Below, piece by piece: positions 1 to 4,897 of a stretch of DNA of 10,171 nucleotides; within the stretch, counting starts at the first letter, position 1, and each line of letters starts with the position of its first letter. The notes under the pieces are model-generated. The model had not been told where the DNA came from. It ran no database searches and saw only the letters and a list, made by a program, of their open reading frames with translations. This DNA comes from an uncultured Bacteroidales bacterium (GTDB taxonomy: Bacteria; Bacteroidota; Bacteroidia; Bacteroidales; F082). The position numbers and the translations under genes were made by a program. Location of the stretch: assembly GCA_946410535.1 (NCBI GenBank), contig CAMKAR010000050.1, positions 1-10,171 on the forward strand. The letters are read 5' to 3'.

Positions 1-633
1 GATATCCAAGCAGAACTTGTCTTCCCAGCGGTCATCAAACCAACGGGATAGTTTCTCAGCGCTGTCGCTGTCGCCAAACTCAGCATTCAGTTCGCCCTGC
101 TTGGTTAAACCCGAATAGGTCAAATTGCTGCTACCCATGATGGCCTGTATCTTGTTGAAATTGTCATCGGGCCGATGGGCAAGATACAGTTTGGCATGAA
201 GGGGCTCGCGGAGATAGAGCTTCACGCACACCTTTTCATCCTTCATCTGCGCAGAGAGGCGACGCAGGATGAACTCATCCTGTTTAGTCGGCAGACCCAA
301 CTGCAATTGTCTCTTGAAGTCACGTGCTATCTCCAACTTGCATTGGGCGACATAGTTGGCGTCGGGCAATGTCTTTTCAGAATACAATTCCCGAATCAAT
401 TCCTCGGCAGGCCGATGCATTCCGATCAGCAAGCGACATTTGCGGAAAACACGTTCGTCATTTTCGTAAACGAAATCACCTGAGAGCGTATCGATCTGCT
501 CAACCACAAGATTCCAGCCACGGAGATTGAAATAGCCAACGCAGAAATCCACCCGTTTCACGCCGACATTGGTGATGATGCCTTGCAATCCATTGGAAAA
601 CTTGGTGTCTATATTGTCGTATATTCTTGCCAT
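1..633 (-). CDS. PLD-like N-terminal domain protein, probably the start of a large helicase (partial)
   Basis: The frame is open from ATG at 633 to the window edge, giving 211 residues with no stop, so the gene is cut at its C-terminal side. The visible part has a phospholipase-D-like half-site: H146-A-K148 within LHAKLYL, followed by GSSNLT at 167-172, the usual HxK...GSxN order. The aspartate expected four residues after the lysine is not in register (H153; D155 and D156 are close). In Bacteroidota this kind of domain commonly forms the N-terminus of proteins of about 1000 residues that continue into an SNF2/DEAD-type helicase; that continuation is inferred because it lies outside the window. 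The start is supported by an A/T-rich leader and a -7 element about 80 bases upstream. The gene lies 143 bases after the sigma-54-like gene. Related PLD-helicase proteins occur in restriction and defence loci, but a stand-alone nuclease is not excluded. Confidence 0.75.
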   Translation of the reverse strand, partial: MARIYDNIDTKFSNGLQGIITNVGVKRVDFCVGYFNLRGWNLVVEQIDTLSGDFVYENDERVFRKCRLLIGMHRPAEELIRELYSEKTLPDANYVAQCKLEIARDFKRQLQLGLPTKQDEFILRRLSAQMKDEKVCVKLYLREPLHAKLYLAHRPDDNFNKIQAIMGSSNLTYSGLTKQGELNAEFGDSDSAEKLSRWFDDRWEDKFCLDI

Positions 634-714
634 ATTTTTCGATTTAATTAATATTGCATTTCAGAAACGTATGAACCAACTATAAAGTAGTGCGTTTCGT
701 TTGTTTTAACTCTG

Positions 715-722
715 CAAAAATA
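715..722 (-). promoter_or_regulatory. Bacteroidota -7 element upstream of the PLD-like gene
   Basis: On the minus strand this reads TATTTTTG, a full match to the Bacteroidota -7 consensus TAnnTTTG, in an A/T-rich gap between the sigma-54-like gene and the PLD-like gene. No TTTG sits at the ideal -33 spacing; the nearest is farther upstream. If used, the transcript would have a leader of about 75 bases, so the PLD-like gene could be transcribed independently. A short AT-rich match can arise by chance. Confidence 0.4.
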
Positions 723-776
723 CTATTTTTCTTAATAGCTTATCTTTTTATTGAAGCAAATGTTGATGAGGGCGAA

Positions 777-1661
777 TCACTTCACCCTCCGTTCGTTCGA
801 ATTAGGTAAACCCAACAATTCTCCACGATACTTCGCCACCGTCCTACGTTCAATGTCGTAGCCCATTTCTTTCAGGTTGTCGCAAAGAGCCAAATCGCCC
901 AGGGGCTTGTGTTTGTTCTCCTTGTCAATCAAGGTTTTGATACGCTCCAACACTTCAAGGCGTGACACAGGAAAACCGTAGCGGGAAATGCCTTCGTCGA
1001 AGAGCGATGGACGCTCTAGCGTGCTGACCTTGTTGTCGAGGGTGAAGGTCTGGCGTGGACCATAAACGCGAACACCTGCTTTTGTTTTGGAATCTTCGCG
1101 GGCACAACGCGACACGATGGTCAGGTCAAGGCCTATCTGTTGGGCCACATCATCCAGCCTCATGCGGCTACAAAAGACAGGCTCGCCGGTGACAATAAAA
1201 CGAGCTTGCAATTGCACGCAGGCTTGCATTACTCGGATAAGTGTGTCGCGACCAACACTGCCATCGTAAAGAGTGAAAACCACATAAATGACATTGTCGC
1301 CACCAAAGGCCTCAGCCAGTTGTTCGTAGCTGTAGCCTTCGATACCTCGCGCAAGGCTCTCCGGATTGTAATAGGTATCGAGAAGTTTGCCTTGATAGTC
1401 AAAAACGCAGAGCCCCACGCCGGTAGGAGTGTAAGAAGGCCCGTAGGTCGTTGGCGTTTCCTCCACGGCATTCAGGCGATGGTTCAGGAAGTCGATGACC
1501 TTTTGAACGTCAAGAGAAGACACTGTTGTGGCACAGGATTTGCCTTCTTTATCAAAGACGGTGAAGGTGACGGACTTCTCGCCAAAGGCGCTTGCGAGGT
1601 TCAGGGAAACGTTGTTTTCGTTGGCGTCGGCAACCGACAAGGTGAAGATTTCTTTTTTCAT
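777..1661 (-). CDS. Orphan sigma-54 (RpoN)-like DNA-binding protein with RpoN box
   Basis: A 294-residue protein whose C-terminal half resembles the end of sigma-54. Residues 138-165 (TLIRVMQACVQLQARFIVTG) match the helix before the RpoN helix-turn-helix. Residues 168-187 (LDDVAQQIGLDLTIVSR core) match that HTH. Residues 253-268 (PLGD...LKEMG) lead into the RpoN box at 271-280, ERRTVAKYRG against the classic ARRTVAKYRE, and LPNSNERR closes it as in RpoN. Sigma-54 is normally about 480-500 residues; the glutamine-rich activator-interacting region and most of the core-binding domain are absent. Residues 1-130 are a domain I do not recognise (two stretches, around 32-38 and 83-90, both read as beta-strand then D-x-x-G). 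It should bind DNA, perhaps at -24-like GG elements, but whether it engages RNA polymerase is open. ATG at 1661 is followed by AAA codons in an A-rich leader. It lies 95 bases after the coiled-coil gene. Confidence 0.8.
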   Translation of the reverse strand: MKKEIFTLSVADANENNVSLNLASAFGEKSVTFTVFDKEGKSCATTVSSLDVQKVIDFLNHRLNAVEETPTTYGPSYTPTGVGLCVFDYQGKLLDTYYNPESLARGIEGYSYEQLAEAFGGDNVIYVVFTLYDGSVGRDTLIRVMQACVQLQARFIVTGEPVFCSRMRLDDVAQQIGLDLTIVSRCAREDSKTKAGVRVYGPRQTFTLDNKVSTLERPSLFDEGISRYGFPVSRLEVLERIKTLIDKENKHKPLGDLALCDNLKEMGYDIERRTVAKYRGELLGLPNSNERRVK

Positions 1662-1680
1662 AATATTCTATATTTTTTAA

Positions 1681-1696
1681 AGACGAAACTTTGTCT
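1681..1696. promoter_or_regulatory. Near-palindrome upstream of the sigma-54-like gene
   Basis: AGACGAAACTTTGTCT pairs at seven of eight positions if one G:T is allowed (AGAC/GTCT outside, AAA/TTT inside). It lies 20 bases before the ATG of the sigma-54-like gene. Its size and position suit a dimeric repressor or autoregulation site, but no second copy is visible in the window, so function is speculative. Confidence 0.25.
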
Positions 1697-1756
1697 ATCA
1701 ATAATCGTGTCAAAAAGTAAAAGTGAGAGAGAAAATATGGTATTTGATCCACAAAA

Positions 1757-2899
1757 TCATCCTGGCTCTTCCTCGTTTGACGCATGCTTGAGGCCGCTAC
1801 AAAACTTTTCCACGTCCCCGATAGTGATGAACCACAGTCTGGGGAACAAAGCCCGAAGCGCTTCTCTACGATATTCTCGCAGCATATATTCGTTGCTTTC
1901 CTTCTCCTTTTTCAATGGAGTGAGTTGCTTTTGGTATTGCTTGTTGTCGATCTCGCCTGACTTCAGTTTCCTATGCAGTTCCTTGCGCTCTTCGGCAATT
2001 TCCTTTTCTCTTTGCTCTTTCTTCTCTTTCTTCTCTTCATAGGTGTCCATGATGGCTTTCAGCTCGACGCGGTGTTCGTGAAACAAGCTGGTTTTGAGCA
2101 TGTCAATCTTGGCTTCCAATTGTCTCATCTCATTGGCCATGTCTTTTTGTTGTCGGAATAGAGCACTCTCAAGATATAGGATTTCCATTTCCTTGTCGTC
2201 AATCAAGGAGAGGTTCTCTTTGTCCAAGATTTCAACTACCTGTTTCAACGAGTAAGCCTGATACAGGCTCTTGGCCTTGTCATAACGGCTGTTGATCCTT
2301 ATGAAGCTTGACCACAGCGACGAGAACGAAAAGACATATTCCATTTCGGTTTTGCCGTTTGTGTCGACAACGCCACAGCGGTTGCTACCCGACAAAGGGC
2401 TGCCAGCAATTTGGTAAACCAGTATTTTCGTCCCGTGTTCATCGCAAGTCAAGGCGCGTTCGCAGTTGAGCCACCATTCTAGGTAAACGCCCAAGGTGGG
2501 GTGTTGGAATCCACTTGTCCCCGTGTAGGCCATTCCGTTTTGGATGGGCACGGGACAGAGGAACATGCGGCTGTCTGACATGATCCTGTTTCTGTATTGC
2601 AGAAACCTGAAAGCGTTGCTTAAAAACAGTTTCTCCTCTTCTTCTTTTTCTGCGTCGCTCTGAGGTGCTGCTGGCTGTTTCAAAGGATAGCAGTCAATGG
2701 CACTGCCATTCAACAGTTGGATTTTTCCTTCAGGGTGCTTGAAGTCGTGTTCAGTATCGATGATTTTCATAACACTTAACTTTGTGAGTGAGAGGCTGGG
2801 TCTTCGGATACTAATAAACCCAATTGTAGGATCATTCAACATTAATTGGAGTTCTTTTTTCAAAATTGATATTTTTTTCATCAATGGAATTCTATACAT
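1757..2899 (-). CDS. Hypothetical coiled-coil protein between the two sigma-like genes
   Basis: I do not recognise this family. The protein is up to 380 residues, with no signal peptide or membrane segment. Residues 85-235 look globular, with a W/C-containing stretch (YLEWWLNCERALTC, 139-152) and GSPLSGSNRCG (166-176). Residues about 236-345 are strongly charged and predicted by eye to form a long coiled coil rich in K and E, followed by a hydrophobic segment (ALFPRLWFITIGDVEKF, 350-366) and an acidic end. Three in-frame ATGs are possible: 2899 (given here), 2881 (MKKIS) and 2770 (MKIID). The last has a leader that looks intergenic, so the true protein may have 337 residues. Just upstream in the same frame, ended by TAA at 2921-2923, lies an RpoN-box remnant. 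The sigma-54-like gene follows after 95 bases, so the two may be co-transcribed and work together; that is inference. Confidence 0.7.
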   Translation of the reverse strand: MYRIPLMKKISILKKELQLMLNDPTIGFISIRRPSLSLTKLSVMKIIDTEHDFKHPEGKIQLLNGSAIDCYPLKQPAAPQSDAEKEEEEKLFLSNAFRFLQYRNRIMSDSRMFLCPVPIQNGMAYTGTSGFQHPTLGVYLEWWLNCERALTCDEHGTKILVYQIAGSPLSGSNRCGVVDTNGKTEMEYVFSFSSLWSSFIRINSRYDKAKSLYQAYSLKQVVEILDKENLSLIDDKEMEILYLESALFRQQKDMANEMRQLEAKIDMLKTSLFHEHRVELKAIMDTYEEKKEKKEQREKEIAEERKELHRKLKSGEIDNKQYQKQLTPLKKEKESNEYMLREYRREALRALFPRLWFITIGDVEKFCSGLKHASNEEEPG

Positions 2900-2920
2900 G
2901 ACGGCACAAAGAAAGGCCGC

Positions 2921-3028
2921 TTATTTTTCTCTCCGTTCTTTGGAGTTGGGTAGTCCCAGGAGTTCCCCACGATACTTTGCCACCGTCATGGTGTCTTTCA
3001 TAATCTTTATTAATGGTGTGGTTTGGCT
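2921..3028 (-). pseudogene. Relic of a second RpoN-box coding sequence
   Basis: Read on the minus strand, the end of this stretch codes TVAKYRGELLGLPNS then KERREK and a stop, matching the last 21 residues of the 777-1661 protein at 19 positions. The DNA differs at roughly 16 of 66 bases, mostly at third positions, so it is not a recent exact duplicate but comes from a paralogue that was itself under protein-level selection. Upstream, only a weak match remains (IKIM against LKEM), the segment GYDIERR is replaced by KDTM, and a stop closes the frame at 3029-3031. The first ATG in frame is at 3001, leaving 26 residues. I read this as the 3' remnant of a lost gene; a tiny expressed peptide is possible but less likely. 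Confidence 0.7.
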
Positions 3029-3034
3029 TTAGCT

Positions 3035-3081
3035 TGACAAAGCTTGCGCCAAGATACTTGTTTTTGGCGCAAACTTTGCCA
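3035..3081 (-). terminator. Strong hairpin after the sigma-70-region-4-like gene
   Basis: Arms at 3035-3052 and 3064-3081 pair over 18 positions: 16 Watson-Crick and two G:U wobbles in the minus-strand transcript, with an 11-base loop. The core is TTGGCGCAA/TTGCGCCAA. It begins 13 bases after the stop of the small HTH gene, the right place for transcription termination or 3'-end protection. No T-tract follows on either strand, so it is not a textbook intrinsic terminator. A mobile-element end is the alternative. Confidence 0.5.
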
Positions 3082-3094
3082 GTAGTCCCTTGGT

Positions 3095-3334
3095 TTAGGC
3101 TGCGAAAGGACCATACTCAATAGGTCCAACCAGTTTTTTCATAATCGTATGTAACTGATTAATAACCTGTTTTGAGTCGATGCCTAGTTTTCTACCTATT
3201 TCCTCTTTGGTCATTGCCCTATGGTCAAAGAATCCAAAATAACAATGGGTGATGAACAGTTCCTCTGAATTGAGTTTCCACATTGAATGCTTGAGCAAGA
3301 CCTCGACTTGCTGCCTGGTAGAGTTGTTTATCAT
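3095..3334 (-). CDS. Small HTH protein resembling isolated sigma-70 region 4
   Basis: A 79-residue protein from ATG at 3334. Residues 21-67 (LNSEE...YFGFFDHRAMTKEEIGRKLGI...IMKKL) follow the pattern of region 4 of primary sigma factors: L-x-x-R/E-E, then YFG, then T-x-E-E-I-G-x-x-L-G-I/V and a recognition helix ending in a basic K-K-L. Residues 7-19 (RQQVEVLLKHSMW) resemble the short helix before region 4. Regions 1-3 are missing, so it cannot be a complete sigma factor. It could bind a -35-like site, the RNA polymerase beta flap, or act as a small regulator. The frame stays open to a TTG at 3382 (95 residues), directly after a run of eight T; I prefer the ATG because the extra residues do not extend the family match. 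A hairpin follows the stop. A LuxR-type HTH is the main alternative. Confidence 0.65.
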   Translation of the reverse strand: MINNSTRQQVEVLLKHSMWKLNSEELFITHCYFGFFDHRAMTKEEIGRKLGIDSKQVINQLHTIMKKLVGPIEYGPFAA

Positions 3335-3382
3335 ATGTAACTGGATTAAAACAAGTCTTCTTATTATCAAATATTGTGCCAA

Positions 3383-3486
3383 AAAAAATCAAGGCAAAAA
3401 ACTTTATTGAACATTAAACAATACCGATAAACAGACTATGGCACGGACCAACAAAACCGCCCTCTCTTTAAGAAATACACCGAGGA
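3383..3486. other. AT-rich spacer between the acidic gene and the HTH gene
   Basis: These 104 bases separate the unrecognised acidic gene from the small HTH gene. I see no clean TAnnTTTG element and no strong stem here. The run of eight A (T on the coding strand) at 3381-3388 directly precedes the alternative TTG start of the HTH gene and is prone to slippage. Confidence 0.4.
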
Positions 3487-4221
3487 TTATTTGGCTTCTT
3501 CATTAATGGCTTCAGCATCGGCATTCACTTCGTCAAAAACAATGAGATATGGGTTGTCGCTTTCACAATTATAATCGTAGTTGCAGCCATCAAATTGAAC
3601 GCTAATTTTTTGGGCTAGCTCCGGACGATATAGCAGTAATCGGTTAAAATTAAAACTTTCGTGGACCAGCCGCCAGGTGAGCAGATATATGTATTCCTCA
3701 TCGGTGAGATGTGCCCTAACTTTTTGAGGCTCTTTCCCTAATTCTTGGTAGGTCATATTGTAGACATAGTGAGCCTGTTTAAAGTCAATGCTATGCAGCG
3801 TAAATGGACCATCAGCCCTATCGTAAATATAAAAAATTAGCTCATCAAGTTCGGGATTGATACCTTCAAGCTGTTGGAGCTCACAATCTTGGCAAATATC
3901 TTCAAAAGTGTTGGCCCAATTCTCGTCATAGTCGTCTCCGATATAAGCTTTGTATGCTTCAACGGTTAGCTTTTTGACTCGTTCTACTTCCTCGTCAGTA
4001 AAGGGGTATGAGAAGCTCGTTTCATGATCCTCGGGAGTGATTCCCGAAAAAAGGTAATACTTTTTGCGTTCTTTCGTCGCAAAGAACGCCTTGGCTTTGG
4101 CCTCGTTCTCCGCAAATTTCTTGCGAAACCACAATGCGGTTTCAGAGGGGGTGGCGCTCCCGGTCTCCAAAAGGTCGTAATGGTTTGAGAAGAAGCACAA
4201 TGAATTGAAAGATGTAATCAT
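3487..4221 (-). CDS. Hypothetical acidic protein, 244 residues
   Basis: I do not recognise this family. The product is soluble, with no signal peptide or membrane span, and is rich in D, E, Y and F, clearly acidic overall. Basic clusters are limited to about 33-60 (FRKKF, TKERKKYY). The middle has a C-Q-D-C pair (ICQDCEL, about 110-116) and the last third a Tyr/Asn/Asp-rich stretch (CNYDYNCESD). ATG at 4221 has an A/T-rich leader and lies 16 bases after the stop of the preceding small gene, so the two are almost certainly one operon. The acidic, aromatic-rich make-up resembles immunity proteins or DNA-mimic-like proteins in a general way only; no catalytic motif is visible. Its local composition is more AT-rich than sbcC or the PARG-HD gene, in keeping with acquired DNA. 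Confidence 0.7.
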   Translation of the reverse strand: MITSFNSLCFFSNHYDLLETGSATPSETALWFRKKFAENEAKAKAFFATKERKKYYLFSGITPEDHETSFSYPFTDEEVERVKKLTVEAYKAYIGDDYDENWANTFEDICQDCELQQLEGINPELDELIFYIYDRADGPFTLHSIDFKQAHYVYNMTYQELGKEPQKVRAHLTDEEYIYLLTWRLVHESFNFNRLLLYRPELAQKISVQFDGCNYDYNCESDNPYLIVFDEVNADAEAINEEAK

Positions 4222-4237
4222 GATGTGTGGTAATTAA

Positions 4238-4501
4238 TCAATAACATTTAATATCTGCATATTCATATTTTATTTTGTTATCATCCAGGAACTCTTTCAT
4301 CTTATGCTCGTCTTCTTCACCCAACAATGAGAGAACTTCTTCCTCTATTCTTTCAAAGACAATAGTGTAGGATTGCTTTTTGTACTTTTCCGAATACTTT
4401 GCTACAGAGGTAATTTCTTCGGAAATCTTCTTGAAGAGGTCGAGGTCAAGTTTGTATAAGTCATTGAATGTAACGTCGCGATGGTCCATAACGATTACCA
4501 T
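4238..4501 (-). CDS. Hypothetical small protein, 87 residues
   Basis: I do not recognise this family. The protein is small, charged and mostly helical by eye, with a Lys/Glu/Tyr-rich middle (KYSEKYKKQSY) followed by an acidic helix (ERIEEEVLSLLGEEDEHKMKEFL), ending KIKCY-like after a D/N/K stretch. No signal peptide or membrane segment is present. Possible starts are TTG at 4504, ATG at 4501 (used here) and ATG at 4489; the ATG at 4501 begins 6 bases after an inverted repeat in the leader. It is first in a two-gene operon with the 244-residue acidic protein. A small first gene with a structured leader would fit a toxin-antitoxin or immunity-type pair, but no motif supports a named family. Confidence 0.6.
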   Translation of the reverse strand: MVIVMDHRDVTFNDLYKLDLDLFKKISEEITSVAKYSEKYKKQSYTIVFERIEEEVLSLLGEEDEHKMKEFLDDNKIKYEYADIKCY

Positions 4502-4507
4502 CAACTT

Positions 4508-4573
4508 TAACGGGACTTCTAATTATACTTGATTTTCTTGGTTTTGAGTTGTCAGGATGCCGAAGTCCCGTTA
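4508..4573. repeat. 12-bp perfect inverted repeat next to a start codon
   Basis: TAACGGGACTTC at 4508-4519 and its exact reverse complement at 4562-4573 enclose 42 bases. In the minus-strand transcript this stem would end 6 bases before the ATG at 4501 and could cover the ribosome-binding region. It could also be a split operator or recombination site; an invertible promoter is less likely because the enclosed segment is much shorter than usual for such switches. Confidence 0.6.
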
Positions 4574-4595
4574 GGGCAATCCTTTCAGCCCGCTG

Positions 4596-4627
4596 CAAAG
4601 ATAATTGTTTTTTTCATTATTCCCAAT
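4596..4627 (-). promoter_or_regulatory. Promoter of the two-gene operon (4501-3487)
   Basis: On the minus strand TATCTTTG (4596-4603) matches the Bacteroidota -7 consensus TAnnTTTG and is followed by CAG. An ATTG at 4624-4627 lies 20 bases upstream, the right spacing for the -33 TTTG element with one mismatch. A transcript from here would carry the 12-bp inverted repeat in a leader of about 85-90 bases. Confidence 0.6.
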
Positions 4628-4653
4628 AATGCTTTGCAAATTCTTATAGATTA

Positions 4654-4885
4654 CTACCTCATAGGATAACCCATAACCAGCTTCATAAACTGGTAGCTAG
4701 GCCAATCGAAATACAACCTCATGTTGTCAGGATTGGCCCTGTTTGATGTAGCTCGGTGTGACCTATGGCCACAATACACATAGTCGGGCATACCTGCTGG
4801 GTTGTGACTCACCGTCCAATAGAACGGCCCCCTCTGCTTCTTGGTGGAGTTCGCTTAAAATGTCTTTCTGCATATAAGTCATCAT
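4654..4885 (-). pseudogene. Possible decayed ORF after the PARG-HD gene
   Basis: After the PARG-HD stop comes GGAGG, then 7 bases, then ATGATG at 4885, opening a 40-residue frame that ends at 4763. A second frame, open from 4854 to a stop at 4654, has no good start but reads like protein near its end (DNMRLYFDWPSYQF, then MKLVMGYP). A frameshift within about 4815-4850 would join them into one protein of about 75 residues. I take it as a possible broken small gene; chance open frames remain quite possible, and I recognise no family. Confidence 0.3.
4676..4738. repeat. Structured stretch with two hairpins
   Basis: GGCCAATC (4700-4707) pairs with GATTGGCC (4731-4738); inside it ACAAC (4713-4717) pairs with GTTGT (4723-4727) around a 5-base loop, giving a two-tier stem. 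Just beside it ACCAG (4676-4680) pairs with CTGGT (4690-4694). This lies upstream of the 4596-4627 promoter and downstream of the PARG-HD gene, so it may help end that transcript. No T-tract follows. Confidence 0.4.
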
Positions 4886-4897
4886 CGACGAGCCTCC

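Noticed and set aside
1140..2042. A 300-codon plus-strand open frame
   Set aside because: It crosses two convincing minus-strand genes and the gap between them, with low-complexity F/S-rich translation at its end typical of the reverse of a Lys/Glu-rich coiled coil.
4508..4573. Invertible promoter flanked by the 12-bp repeats
   Set aside because: The enclosed 42 bases are too short for the usual Bacteroidota invertible promoters and contain only a one-mismatch -7-like match (TATACTTG) pointing away; no invertase gene is present.
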